Positions 41,501 through 51,769 of a stretch of 64,000 bases of DNA are shown one piece after another. The first letter of the stretch is position 1. Each line of letters begins with the position of its first letter. The DNA lies in the NCBI RefSeq assembly GCF_035582795.1, contig NC_134367.1:114414062-114478061 (forward strand), written 5' to 3'. The notes below the pieces were generated by a model. It did not search any database. It was given only the letters and a program-made list of their open reading frames with translations, and had not been told where the DNA came from. The position numbers and the translations under genes were made by a program. The DNA is from Mycteria americana. Lineage: Eukaryota > Chordata > Aves > Ciconiiformes > Ciconiidae.

Positions 41501-44355
41501 CTTGTTGCCATGTTAATCTCAGCCGTTCAAATTGCTCCTTCCCATCTTCTGAGCAATCGGAGCAAGTAAATCTGAAAAAGTTATCTCCTTTGAGGTAGCT
41601 GAGCTGTTCTCTCAGTTGACCTAAAATGAATAGGCAAAAATCAATTTCTTGGTCCTTTTATAGCAAAAAGTGCTGCAAAGGAGATCTGGATTTCCTACAA
41701 CATCAGGCAGAAAAGTACTTTTTGCCTTTTTCCCCAGAGTCCAGAGACCCAGACAGTTCCCGGGAAGCATCAGAACTCGCCGCGGTGGAAGGCGCAAATT
41801 CATTTCATGGTTGCAGCAGCCAGCAGTGACCAACTGAAAAGCACAGGCACAAAAAAGGGGTGTTCTACTTAACATCTGAACGCAGGTACAAAGCCAAGGA
41901 TCTCCTTGTTTCCGCTGCATTTCTCATGCCTTCTCGCTTCCCTGGGATAACCTATATACTTCAATAAATAACTGTTTTCCCCACTCTACTTTAAAAAAAA
42001 GCTGACCTGTTAAAAAAAGGTATGCTACTGCAAAGGCTATCAGAATATACAAGCTTTCTCTTTCATGTCATCTTTCTACTCACTGCTACATGCCTTTACA
42101 GCTCTCTCCCTGTCCCACAAATCGTTACTAAAGTAAGCTTGTTTAGAGCAGCCCCCAAGATGCACTGCAGCAGACATGGTGTGAAGCTTTAAGCTATTTA
42201 TTTCTCGTATCAGGGGAAGATCTCCTTTCCTTGAGACTGAGAGCCAAAAGAACAGCCCAACATTATCAGGAAACGCTTTTTCTTTACTGCAGTTGATGCA
42301 TTAGATCCCAAATCAGCAAAGCACTTCTGCATACGCTTTGCTGTGTAAAGCTAACCCTGCGTAAAAGTTTGTCTGAACAAAAGCGGTCTGCTGGGATAGA
42401 GCCACCTGTAAAACCCCACGCATCCAAAGTTACAGGCTCTAAGTCTATGTTTCTGCAGCAGGGAAAAAAACCCAAATCGTATTAATCAGGACTTCTAAAC
42501 TCACCAGGGGTCAATTTACACAAATACGAAAAATTAAAAAATAAAATCACAGGACAGGGAAACAGTTAAGAGTACACAATTTCTGAAAATTCACACACAA
42601 AAGGTCTTTCCCTACAAGTATGACATCTCTTTTACTGTATAATGACACCAGACCAAGCATTTGCAATATATGGATGCTCTGCTTCCGTAGTGAATGGCAG
42701 AATCTAGCTATTAAAGTTGCACCTATGATGGGGAAATCCACACACACACTTAGTAGATTAACAGAATTTCTAGATGGCAATTCAATGTAAAGAGTGATCA
42801 TTTGTCAGAGCATGTTGGTGACTTTCACAAGCGACAACTGATACCTGTATAACCGCACAATTAGCAGAGAGCAATATTTCCCTTTTCCAGCTCGTTTACT
42901 TTGCACATTTATATCTAGTTACTGTTGCTCTGTGATTGGCTTTTTCTGCTCTTTGGAGTTGTTCCACAGCAACGAGAGAGAGGAACATCTTTGTAAAATA
43001 AAACAAATTGAGTGTTAAATCAAGTGCTCTAAAATGAGATATCTCATGCTACCTTTAACTCTGCTCCATTTTTTTTTTATTAATACATTTCAAGTTAGTA
43101 AGTCCCTTTAACTGCATATTACCTTAACACTACGATGCTAGTTCCATTACATTAACATCAAAACACTCACTAACACTAACAAGCCTTGAGAGGAGATTTC
43201 TACACTGTAACTTTTGGCAAATTCTAAAATGGCAAAAAGGGCAGCTCTTGACATATCTGCAAGGCAGGTGCCACCTGAAGAGTTTGCTATTTCTAGCCAC
43301 AAACAAGAATAACAAAAAAAACCAAAAACCCAAATTAAAAACAAACAAACAAAAAACGACCGGTGTTTAGCAATATCTAGCTTTTGGATCTAATAATAGA
43401 TCCGATAATCCAGAATTTAGAAAGCACGGTCCGGTCTGTTACGTTGCTAACAGCATATATCTTATGCCAAGCAGCAGTAGCAGAGGGATCAAGTTCTGCA
43501 GCTTGCTCCAAACGCCTCCCAAAACTAGCTGCGACAGGCTGGACATGCTTCTGTGAAAGCTAAATTAAGTTCACATTATCGGGAAACCATTAAGTTTGAG
43601 ATTTAGTCATATGCTCCACAGATGTGACAAACTGACCAGGAAAAAAATAAATAAATAAAGAAAAAGTAACACTATCCCAAAGCCCTCTTCCTCCACGGGA
43701 AGAGCTTTACAGCAAGGGTCATTATCTTTATGTGAGGGAGCAGAGAGGCCAAGTCGCTTGGCCAAAGTCCTCCAAACACACCAGCAGCACGACTCGGGAG
43801 GGCGCGCGTGTTTCTGAAGTCGTACCCTCGTTCTTTACTACTTACAGAAGAGAGTCCCATTTCTTTACAGGGAGCGCCAGCTTCGGGCACCCATACAGTT
43901 CATGGATGGCAGCGCCTGACGCACACCCCTGGCATCAGGCTGCTGGGATCGCGCAACGCCGCGACAGCCTTTCTCCCCCAACCCCGGGTGGGATCCAGCT
44001 GAACAAGGGCTGCCGAAGAAGCACGCAGGACAGCGTAACCACCTCGCTAACAACCACCCCGGTGATGCAAGCGAGACACAACGCAACGGGCAGGCTTACT
44101 TGCTGGAATCCACTTCTGGCACTTCTCGCAGTAATAGGACATCTCCTCCATCCAGGACGCGTCACCTTCGTCGCTGTTCAGAGAATCCCCGCTCTGGTCG
44201 TGCGATAAATCCACTGAAGCCTGGTCCTCAGACTCGACAATCAGGAGGGTCTCCCCTTCCACCTCACCCTCCTCCAGGCCCTCTGAGGTGGAGGTCCTGG
44301 TGGCTTCGTCATCGTGGCGGCTCAGCAGCCCGCTCATGTGAACGTTATTAGCCAT
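26382..44355 (-). CDS. KAT14: KAT14 (CSRP2BP), GNAT acetyltransferase subunit of the ATAC complex, 10 coding exons
   Basis: Exons in transcript order: 44100-44355, 41502-41620, 39249-39370, 36521-36702, 35547-35966, 33970-34541, 33286-33422, 32597-32772, 29197-29387, 26382-26555. All phases agree and the product is 782 residues, the length I recall for human KAT14. Visible parts: acidic N-terminus (GLEEGEVEGETLLIVESEDQ), two CxxC pairs (C76/C79 and C105/C108), a tryptophan-rich conserved domain (about 125-215), a basic/serine-proline middle, and a C-terminal GNAT domain with the acetyl-CoA loop RRAGIA (711-716). In vertebrates it is a nuclear subunit of ATAC, with KAT2A/B, that affects histone acetylation, and it binds the LIM protein CSRP2. 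The ATG at 44355 has a strong context (AAGATGG); a weaker in-frame ATG lies at 44373. Nothing is broken. PET117 lies directly upstream on the same strand. Confidence 0.97.
26556..29196 (-). other. KAT14: KAT14 intron 9
   Basis: 2.6 kb; apart from the G14 tract I see only unique-looking, moderately AT-rich DNA. Confidence 0.6.
27332..27345 (+). repeat. poly(G) tract, G14
   Basis: Uninterrupted G run in the last KAT14 intron (a C run in the transcript). Confidence 0.85.
29197..29387 (-). CDS. KAT14: KAT14 exon 9 (GNAT core)
   Basis: Two bases complete glycine, then 63 codons: IDLSECLQYPDFSVVVLYKK, VIIAFGFMVPDVKYNEAYIS, then FLLVHPEWRRAGIATFMIYH and LIQ. It carries the acetyl-CoA-binding loop. 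Acceptor ctccgtag, donor cag|gtaatg. Confidence 0.97.
29388..32596 (-). other. KAT14: KAT14 intron 8
   Basis: 3.2 kb. It holds an A-run near 29684-29696 and a MITE-like fragment at about 32281-32355; otherwise nothing recognised. Confidence 0.6.
32281..32355 (+). mobile_element. ancient MITE-like fragment (one arm)
   Basis: The words cctgattctgcaaaacg, gatgcttaattttagtaac, ctactcctattagcatcaat resemble, from memory, one arm of an old palindromic amniote MITE whose consensus runs 'gatcctgcaaac ... tgcttaactttaag ... agtagtcccattgacttcaatg'. The second arm is not evident. Confidence 0.45.
32597..32772 (-). CDS. KAT14: KAT14 exon 8
   Basis: One base completes arginine, then 58 codons (RDYETKPPKLRLLAEIRAYP, ending NSMCHEFFWP) plus one base. 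DYCYVRPNHIPTIN is the start of the GNAT fold. Acceptor tggcag, donor cctg|gtaaga. Confidence 0.96.
33286..33422 (-). CDS. KAT14: KAT14 exon 7
   Basis: 45 codons plus two bases: TMLPAMKGYRQQTTKFLYRL, VGSEDLLTDHSIVSPYTSRV, LKPYI. Acceptor catatag, donor ag|gtacag. Confidence 0.95.
33970..34541 (-). CDS. KAT14: KAT14 exon 6
   Basis: The largest exon: two bases complete aspartate, then 190 codons. It includes DEEMEGDGVIDPGIEYVPPP, a basic/acidic stretch, SIYEEKLLLKRLEACP, the basic ARRLRRKLIVRQAKRERG and FDLDQVVNAALLLVDGIYGA. Acceptor ttgaacag, donor cag|gtgagt. Confidence 0.96.
35453..35486 (+). repeat. TTTTG-type low-complexity repeat
   Basis: Imperfect T-rich run with TTTTG units in KAT14 intron 5 (A-rich in the transcript). 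Confidence 0.75.
35547..35966 (-). CDS. KAT14: KAT14 exon 5
   Basis: Two bases complete alanine, then 139 codons plus one base: basic start (ITVEGLRKRVSRNPVESAME), then a serine/proline-rich disordered part (SSSDRTPLTSPSPSPSLDFS) and PDVMPPQALFH. Acceptor ttctttag, donor catg|gtaaga. Confidence 0.96.
36521..36702 (-). CDS. KAT14: KAT14 exon 4
   Basis: One base completes arginine, then 60 codons plus one base: KKTSTWWSTVAGCLSVGSPL, FFRSGAQEFGEPGWWKLVHN, KPPTMKPEGEKLSASALKAK. Acceptor ccaccacag, donor aaag|gtaact. Confidence 0.96.
36703..39248 (-). other. KAT14: KAT14 intron 3
   Basis: 2.5 kb with a T16 run at 38871-38886 (+ strand); no repeat family recognised. Confidence 0.6.
39249..39370 (-). 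CDS. KAT14: KAT14 exon 3
   Basis: 40 codons plus two bases: VVMLAMYNLSLEGTGRQGYF, RWKEDICAFIEKHWTFLLGN. Acceptor gttccag, donor ag|gtaaag. Confidence 0.96.
39371..41501 (-). other. KAT14: KAT14 intron 2
   Basis: 2.1 kb; contains a short CAG run near 40507-40524 and a 17-bp A run near 41271-41286. Nothing else recognised. Confidence 0.6.
41502..41620 (-). CDS. KAT14: KAT14 exon 2
   Basis: Two bases complete serine, then 39 codons: QLREQLSYLKGDNFFRFTCS, DCSEDGKEQFERLRLTWQQ. It supplies the second CxxC pair. Acceptor cattttag, donor caa|gtaagt. Confidence 0.96.
41621..44099 (-). other. KAT14: KAT14 intron 1
   Basis: 2.5 kb, AT-rich for most of its length, becoming GC-richer next to exon 1. 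No repeat recognised. Confidence 0.6.
44100..44355 (-). CDS. KAT14: KAT14 exon 1 (first coding exon)
   Basis: 85 codons plus one base: MANNVHMSGLLSRHDDEATR, TSTSEGLEEGEVEGETLLIV, ESEDQASVDLSHDQSGDSLN, ending CEKCQKWIPA. Donor caa|gtaagc. It supplies the first CxxC pair. Confidence 0.96.
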
Positions 44356-44410
44356 CTTAGATGGTGCTTGCATAACAAGGAGCTATTCCTTCCCACGTTG
44401 ACAAGTACTG
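44356..44410 (-). promoter_or_regulatory. possible 3' splice site for a KAT14 5' UTR exon
   Basis: On the minus strand, a pyrimidine-rich run (TTTGTTTCCTCTGTCATCAG) ends at 44409, 54 bases before the KAT14 ATG. It reads like a real acceptor, which would mean KAT14 transcription starts further upstream, perhaps in the PET117 CpG island. Confidence 0.45.
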
Positions 44411-44556
44411 ATGACAGAGGAAACAAACGTTTTTGTGCCCACCCTATAGCTTGCGGGGCTGGATTATAACCTATACAAAAGAAACAGTCTTTCACAGATT
44501 ACCTCTGTTAGCTGAAACACTTGCAAGTAGTTAGATACCAATGATCTCCAAACGTC

Positions 44557-44562
44557 TTTAAT
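44557..44562 (-). terminator. candidate PET117 polyadenylation signal ATTAAA
   Basis: ATTAAA on the minus strand, 27 bases after the PET117 stop and about 200 bases before the KAT14 ATG. It would give a very short 3' UTR. Confidence 0.45.
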
Positions 44563-44589
44563 TAAACCTCTAATGACTCAGGCCCGTGC

Positions 44590-44739
44590 CTAGGACTGCT
44601 GGGACCCTTTTTCCATTAGCGCCTTGTCTCTTTCTTCCACAAGCTGTTTTGTCAAAGCGATCTGCTCTTCTAGTAGGCGAATATTCTCCTTTTTCTGATT
44701 TTGACGCTCAAGATCTCTGAGAACTCCACTGTGCAGCCT
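44590..44739 (-). CDS. PET117: PET117 exon 2
   Basis: 49 codons and TAG: RLHSGVLRDLERQNQKKENI, RLLEEQIALTKQLVEERDKA, LMEKGSQQS. Acceptor gtgttttcag. Confidence 0.95.
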   Translation of the reverse strand, partial: RLHSGVLRDLERQNQKKENIRLLEEQIALTKQLVEERDKALMEKGSQQS

Positions 44740-47700
44740 CTGAAAACACAAAGGACAGGGTTTATCACAGCCTGTTGGATGCTGAATGCGATTAACCCCC
44801 ACCCAGCCCTAATCCCTCCTGCGGGGCTGTTGACCATGCTGCAAGTCCTCTGCCACCGTCTGTAGCCACCGCCACTTAAGGTGGTTTGAAACTAAAACTA
44901 CAGGAGCTGATATCCCGTATCGGTAAGCTAACGGTACTACACCAAAAAATGCTTTATCTGTACTCACTTCAGATTAGGGTTTACTAAGTGGTAAAGCTAT
45001 GGAGCAAATAAATGCTATGCACCCGTAATTCCTGTGCCATGCAGGATGGACATGATCTATAAAATCCTATTACCTCTGCTCTAAATCTTTACCACATCAA
45101 ACTAACCTCCCCCAAACTTCTCCTCTGCTTGGAGAGAATTTGGTGGCAAACGGGGAAGGATTTTAAGAAAAACTGCCATGTGTCTTCATCTGCTTCTTTC
45201 TGCTCATGTCTTACTCTTAAAAAAAACCACCTTGTAAACTCTTGCTGCAAGGCTGACAGAAGTCCCACAGCCTGCTTATGCCAAGCTCTTGAAAAAGCAA
45301 GGCACTTCATTACAAAAATACCCGCTTTAGCTAAAATGTTCATTATAAATAAAATGTGCAACACAGACCAGCAGTTTTCAAACTGGTGGGTAAGCCCCTT
45401 AATGAGTGTAAAAAGCCCTAAGAAAATCCCAGCTGGCTTTTGTTTCCTCCTTACTCTTCTCTCTCTCTCTCTCTCTCTGCTACCTGGAAGGTTTTTTTCA
45501 CTCTGATAATTAGGTGAAATGTTTAACCTTTACCTCTCACCAGGGGAACACAAAATAAGTGAAACCAAAACTGGTGACATGGATTGAGGTGGGGAAAAGG
45601 AGGGGAGGGACTAGCTGGGAACCAGCTGCTCTACTCCAGATGTGCACCTCTGGGGACAGGGGAGGCAGCAGAGCGATGCGAGCAGAAGGGTGATGAGATC
45701 AGACGTGTGATGGAGGAGATGGCAAGGCTGACATGAACTCTGGAAGGAAACAGGGGCCACGTGAAGCGTTCAATCGGTTGTGCACGTGACGTATAGCAAA
45801 GATACAGTTCCCCAGCAACTTCAACCGACCAAAGCTGGTGCTGCCGCCATCCTTCCAGCTCCACGCTCTCCCCACTGCTTGTCCCACCCCAGGGTCAGAC
45901 AGCTCAGCCAGCAGAAAACAGCTCCCTTTTTTTTCCCCTTCGCAAAGCAAGTCATACTCTGCTGATTTAACTCCCTGAGCTGGCTAACCAAGGACAAGTG
46001 CCAGCGCAAAGGAGCACATGGGATACCCAGTCCACTTGGGTGGTTTGGCTTGAAACTCCTGGGGCAGGCGATAACGCTTTTAGATATTCAGACACCTACT
46101 AGATTTCAAAGTAATAGTCATAAGCTTATCAGAAAATACGATACATGAGGACAAAAATATTATAAATTAGTAAAAACCATGAAATTATTGTTGAGAGCCA
46201 ACCCTGGCTCACATCTAATAAAGCCATGTGATCGCAGTTTTAGCCCAACTAAAGATTAGAATCTTTAGTTGAAGTTAAGTTTAATTAAAGCATTATCCAC
46301 CTGCCTAATTTACCAACTCATGCTCAGCTTGGACTCAGGAATGAGAAAGTTTCACAGGTACCAAAGTTAGCCATTGGATACTGGAGAGATGAGTAAATTA
46401 TTTAGCCTAATGGCAAAAAAAGATGAATAATTTATTTGACCTGTTTGAATGATGCCAAAATGCACCTACAAATAATTTATTTGAAAGCTGACCCTGAAGT
46501 CATTTTAGAAGATGTTTGTGATTATTGTTTGACAAGTTCTCACAGGGTTTTATTCTTCATCTAGAATGCCAATAACTGGACATTTCAAAGGCAATTATTT
46601 CTCCTGTCAAGTTTAAAATAGAAAGGTTTTGTTTAAGAAAATGCACAGACATGTATGTCACCCAATAATCAAAACTCTCTCTGGAAATTAATCTAATAAA
46701 AACAGTTCCTTCCCATTGGCTTCAATCAACTGAACTCAGGTTACAAATGAGTAATCGCTAAAGACAAAGTTCATAAACTTATTATTTCATTACTATTAGT
46801 TAATAACAATAAAGATGTGGGGAGATACAATTTAATTGAACAATTACATCAAGAATGCAATTCTTTTTCCTTCACAAAACACAGCTATTCCGCAATCTTT
46901 CAGATGGTGAATGCATTTACTTCGAAAATGCACAGTTTGCAAAAGACGTCTTTATCATTTGACTATCACAAGTGACAAAGAGCTATGAAAAAGTTAATCT
47001 TCTCACCTTCCTCTGTTCTCAGAAGTTAGGCCTGCTTGCCTTCTGCATCAGTTTAGATAAATGTGCGCAAGCTCAAATCACTTTGTGCCTGGCATATCAA
47101 TTTATAAAAGTCAAAAGTTTATTCATTTGCATAAAGATAAACCTGAAATAATCCCTACACCGGGACTGAAGAATATCCACATTACTTATTTCCATTACAT
47201 TATCTAAATAACTGGGTTCCTTAAACCTGAAGCCACTATTCCCTGACTTGAAGATGAAGGATTATAAAGAGAAAATCTCCGATTGCATTTGTAAAAGATA
47301 AGCTTTGAGCCTCAGCGCTTCTGAATAGCGAGTTAAACTGATCGCTGGAAAAAAAGAATTGATCATTTTGGCTTCACTTCTGTAGCAGCAGCATCTTGAG
47401 GAATGCTAATATCCCTGCAAACATATACAGATTAGCATCAAATCCAGCTTTTGGGGAGATCACTTCTAATCTAGAGGATCGGTTTGCAAACCCATCCCCA
47501 TACGTACAGGTCAGGCACCTCTGAAGTCATGGGTTCCCTACGCAGAGTTCACAGGCTGTGCCCACGCCTGGGTGTGAGGACAGATAGCAAAGTATAGACA
47601 CTGGATCTGTCCCCCAAAACCCCCAAAAGGTTTTGTCACTGACCAACTTTGACCTTTGGGATCCTTTGACCCCTCCACCTCCAGGACACTTGGCAAAACT

Positions 47701-50413
47701 GCCTATCTGCCAGCAGCCTGACAGCAGTGACGCTGATACCCTCCACAGCAATGGTTGCTTCCAGCTGTGGAAAAATAAGTGAAAACAGACCCACGGGGGA
47801 AAGCTGCCCACCATGGTGTCATTTGGGAAACCTAGCATCTCCCCAGGCAGACGCTTGCAGCAGCGACCTCAGGTGTAACAACCAAAGCAATTTAACATTA
47901 TTTTGCAAACCAAGCAACAACTACAACATAGAGCAACAGGAACAAGCAAAAGGCAGCAAGCCCCTATTTTCTTCCTGGTATCATTAGAAATATGTGAAGC
48001 AACCAGAGGGCATTAACCATATCAACTCATTGGCTGATCCACCACTCCTTTTACTAGAGACGTATTTCATGCACTGGTAGAACGCACACTGTAAACTTGC
48101 AGTTCTGCCCTTAATTTACCCGTGTTTTGCACATGAGTTGCAATGTGGCCTCCACATACCAGGGAACCGCTGTCTTGCTCAGTGCTCAGCACGGATCCTG
48201 ACCACGTACTCAGTGTTTAGTTTCACATTCCTTGTTCAGCCTGTTGCCCGAGGCGTTACTTACTTCATCATACACAGATCCCACTCTGATGGTGGCATTA
48301 CTCATTTACCTGTAGACTGTTTTATGCCTGTTACCCCTATAGAATATGAACGTTTTTTAAACGTTAATTTATTTTCACAGTCTCTCTGTGAGATGAAGGA
48401 GAGATATTAGCCAAAGATTAAGGTCAAAACCATCCATTAAGTTTAGGTGTCTCACTGAAACACCCGAGGGTGATTTTTTTCAGAGCATGTGTTGTCCTGC
48501 AGGACGTGCTCAAAGTACAGCTCCCATTTATTTCAGCTGTAGTTTAGGAGCATGTAGCACATATTCCTGCCAGACCTTTGGTGGCTCAAGGCAGGCACGC
48601 TGAATTAGCTAGCAACCACCTACAAAAATCTGAGCGTAAGTGATCTGCCCAGCACGTATGTCAGCTCTGGCAAACGCAGAGCCATTGCCCATTGCCACTC
48701 CAAGAGGCCAGCCTTCCTCTTCTTGCTACTGCCTGTGCCATCCAGTCTGTTTTCCAACTTCTGTGGCAAATTAACCTGCCTCTTTCCTTACCAAGATCAG
48801 TCTCATCCTTCAAGATCCGTCATTCTCAAGCACCGACAATCTCTTGAGGGAAAAAAATGTAATCCTGTAGTTACAGACTGCATCGTAAAGCCCATGCAAC
48901 ACGCAACTGAGCTGGGGTACGGACTAGCAACTTGAACTCTGGTGTTTTTTAACTTCTGACTGCTTCAGACCGTTAACAACAGTCACTTAACATAGGCCTT
49001 TTTTGTGTGCATTTTCTAGATTTTTTTGTAAATAAGGGGGGGAAAAATCAGACGTGTGCCCTCACATCAGTACCCACCGGGCTCATCAGCAGGGTCCAAA
49101 CCCGCGCGCTCATTGCCCAAACTTCTACCTCGCACAACTTACCCATTCTGCAATCACACGACTTTTAGTCCCGGGCAGGATTTGGACTCACCATCACCTG
49201 ACCTGACGCTTTTGGCTGTGGGGCTCTCTGGCACACAGGGTGCCTGCCAGGAATTACCCGATTTTTGTAAATGTAGCACAGAAAACTTTCCTGTTTAACT
49301 ATCGCACGGTATTTCTGTTAGCTTGCACTCTGCCTGTCCTGTCAGACCAAGAAGGGAGCCAGGGCAGGCTGCACAGCACAGAACAGCACTTTCTGTTTGC
49401 CCTTTAGCAGGAGGCATTTCTGGAGCTCGGGAAAAGCGGAGCACGTGCGCTGCCGGCGGGACAAGCACCAGTGGGACAGGGGAGAGCCCTGGGAATGCTG
49501 CCCGGGTGCTGCCCTTGGGCCTCGAGGGTGCAGGGTTACATCCTTCCTGCATCCCAACACCCCCGGCTGCTGCAGACGATGAGGAAACCTCCCCCGCTGA
49601 GCCTGTCCTGCCTCACCCTGGAGCTCCTAGCTGCTACTTGCCCCCGTAGGCGAAGGCACAGCCCGGGATAAGGGAGCGGGTGCAGCTACGTGAGCACGGA
49701 AAGGGCAGGTGCCAAGGCCGGAAAGAGCGGGGAAGGGGTAGTTCGTGGAGGGAGAAGCATGGGGGGCGGAGCAGGGGAGGCAGCGCACGGGCAGGGCACC
49801 GCTGCGCGGGCACGGCTCCGGGCCCCGGGCTCCGGGCTCCGGGCTGGGCGCACCCGAGTGCCCGCAGCCCCCGGTCTCAGGCAGGGGCACAGCAGGTGGC
49901 AAGGCGCCGGGGACGCGGCTCCCCGCCGGGCACAGGAGGCCTGGCTTCAGCCGCGGGCAGGGGCGGGGGCGGGGGCAGGGGCAGGGGCAGGGGCAGGGCG
50001 GGCGGGAGGCAGGGAGCGGCGGAGGGGCTGCGGGGTGCGCAGGGGCGCGGGGCGGGGCGCTGGGGGGGGCGGGGCCCTGGCCCGAGACCTCGGGCCGAGC
50101 CGCAGGTGAGGGGCGGGGCTCTAGCCAGGCACCTCGGGTCAGGCCCCCAGGTGAGGGGGCGGGGTTCGGGGGCGCCGGGGGCGGGGCCGCGGGCGCCGGG
50201 GCGGGGCCTGCCCTGCCGGTGGGCGCGGGCGCAGGGGCCGCCGTAGGGGCGGGGCGGGGCCCCGCTCGCCCCCTCCCCCCGCCCCCCGCCCCCCGCCCCC
50301 CGCGGCGGGCCACTCACCTCCCGCTCCCGCCGCTGCTGGACGTGCACGGCCACCACGGTGGCGGCGGAGAGCAGCGCGGAGGCGGCCAGCACCGCCCGGG
50401 AGCTCCTCGACAT
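44590..50413 (-). CDS. PET117: PET117, cytochrome c oxidase assembly factor, 2 exons
   Basis: Exon 1 50318-50413 and exon 2 44590-44739 join in phase to 81 residues, the same as the human protein. Residues 7-24 form a hydrophobic N-terminal segment (AVLAASALLSAATVVAVHV), typical of a mitochondrial import/membrane signal, followed by a charged coiled-coil-like tail (DLERQNQKKENIRLL, EEQIALTKQLVEERDKAL) ending EKGSQQS. PET117 is a small mitochondrial protein needed for complex IV assembly. The 5.6-kb intron is large for so small a gene. Exon 1 sits inside a strong CpG island; the gene runs head-to-tail into KAT14, 234 bases apart. Confidence 0.95.
45458..45478 (+). repeat. (TC)n microsatellite
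   Basis: About ten uninterrupted TC units. Confidence 0.9.
46080..47300. promoter_or_regulatory. candidate conserved non-coding regulatory block
   Basis: An AT-rich island with many TAAT/ATTA homeodomain-type words, no repeat signature and no coding potential. It includes a 24-bp inverted repeat (46247-46270) and the 14-mer AATAATTTATTTGA twice, at 46426-46439 and 46471-46484. Regulatory function is inference. Confidence 0.4.
46247..46270. repeat. perfect 11-bp inverted repeat with 2-bp spacer
   Basis: AACTAAAGATT, AG, then its exact reverse complement. Confidence 0.95.
49957..50003 (+). repeat. GGGGCR hexamer repeat, G-quadruplex-prone
   Basis: About eight consecutive GGGGCA/GGGGCG-type units in the PET117 intron side of the CpG island. 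Confidence 0.85.
50318..50413 (-). CDS. PET117: PET117 exon 1
   Basis: 32 codons: MSRSSRAVLAASALLSAATV, VAVHVQQRRERE. MSRSS and the hydrophobic run match the family N-terminus. Donor gag|gtgagt. Confidence 0.95.
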
Positions 50414-51031
50414 CGCCGCCGGCGGGGCGGGCGGCGCGTGCCGGAGCCGCCTGCTCGCCGCGGGGGGAAGGGCCGGGCCGGGCGGGGGGGAGGGGAGGGG
50501 AGGAGAGGAGGCGCGCCCCGCCCCCGGCCGAGCGCCGAGCGCGTCGAGCCAGGCCAGAGCAACGGACCGGCGATGCGGGGCTGGGCCGAGCGACGCCCCG
50601 TCCCGCGGGGCGGGCGGGGAAGGCCCGAGCCGCGCCCCGTGGGCGGTGGGAGAGCGGCCGAAGCGGCGGCCGCCGGCCCCGCCCGTGGAGCGGCTCCCGG
50701 AGCCCCCCCGGCTTTCCCGCCGGGGCCCGGGCTGCCCTCGCGCTGACGGCCCGGCCCCGCGCCCGCGGCAGGAGCTAGGCCGCGGCCTCCCGCCGTACGG
50801 CCGGGGGCGGGGGGGCGGCGGGAGCGGTGCCCCGCAGCCGGCGCTGGCCCAGCCGAACCCTCGGCCACCGGCCGCAGCGCCGCGGGCCGGGCTCTTGCGG
50901 GAGGGCCGTCCCCTGCCGTGGCTGGGCGCCTGCGCCCTCTGCGCAGCAAGGCCGAGGCGGCGGCTGAGGCTGGGCCTTCGCCCCGTCGACGCCGCTGCTG
51001 GGGAGGGCCCCGCAGGAGGGAGGGTGGCCAG

Positions 51032-51084
51032 CCGGGCCGGAGCCTCCCGGTGCCGGGCCGGAGCCTCCCGGTGCCGGGCCGGAG
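51032..51084 (+). repeat. 21-bp tandem repeat, about 2.5 copies
   Basis: Identical 21-base units starting at 51032, 51053 and 51074 (the last partial), each beginning CCGGGCCGGAG. Confidence 0.92.
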
Positions 51085-51769
51085 GGGGTGCTTTCTGGAG
51101 CTTCCTGCCGGCGTGCGCTTGCGTTTCCAGTGCGGTTGCAGCTCCGAAAAACGAACCAAAGGAGACTTCTTCTTCTGAGTTCAAGAGAGATTTTGGCTTT
51201 TATTGCGCGAAGACCTCCAGTTCTGCACTTTCCTTGCCCAGAAAACCCAAATTGCACAGGAGAAGCAGCTGGAGAAAGCAGCGCTTCAATTGTTTGGTTT
51301 CTGCTCATTGTTCAGTGTGTGGCCTTAGGCCTCGTGTTTGGCAGTTTTTCGTGCTCTGAAGACAGCATTATTCCTCTCCCTGGGGGCTTTTCCCTGGCAC
51401 CTCCTCACTAGAGTATCTGCGTGCTTTACAGACAGAGAAAAATTTATGTTCCCAGTGCTCCCGTGTGAGGGCAACAGATGGCTATCGTGAATGACTTTGA
51501 TCCACCACGTTCAGATGCGCTTCAGGCTTCAGCTGGAGGACTTCAGCCTTTCAGGGCACTTTCACCCTGTGACACTTTAAAGCAAGCTTTCCCCTGGCTA
51601 CTGTGGAGCAGACAGAGGCTCAGGTCACACTCCCGAAAAGCAGGGAACTTGTCAGCAGTCACTACCTGCTGCGTTACCACCCCAGTGAGCGCACCAGAGG
51701 TGCAGAAGAGTGACTCTTACGAATGTATCAAACAAAAGGATGTCTAGTGGGGAGGTGGGATATACCCCG

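Larger units (their letters stand above)
44740..50317 (-). other. PET117: PET117 intron 1, with an AT-rich motif-dense block
   Basis: 5.6 kb. It contains a (TC)n microsatellite at 45458-45478, an AT-rich block at about 46080-47300 that looks like a conserved non-coding element, and the edge of the CpG island from about 49400 on. No repeat family recognised. Confidence 0.7.
49430..51110. promoter_or_regulatory. CpG island and promoter of PET117
   Basis: About 1.7 kb of extreme GC and CG density around PET117 exon 1, with many GGGGCGGGG (Sp1-type) boxes on both strands. Long open frames here on all frames are the usual result of GC richness. No TATA box seen. The right half may also start a divergent + transcript. 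Confidence 0.85.

Noticed and set aside
49745-50746. 333-residue + strand open frame over the PET117 CpG island
   Set aside because: All six frames are open in this GC-rich DNA; composition is G/A/R/P filler, and the real exon lies on the other strand.
49877-51184. 435-residue - strand open frame that includes the PET117 start
   Set aside because: It reads through the PET117 exon 1 donor into the intron and far upstream of the ATG; only residues of 50318-50413 are supported.
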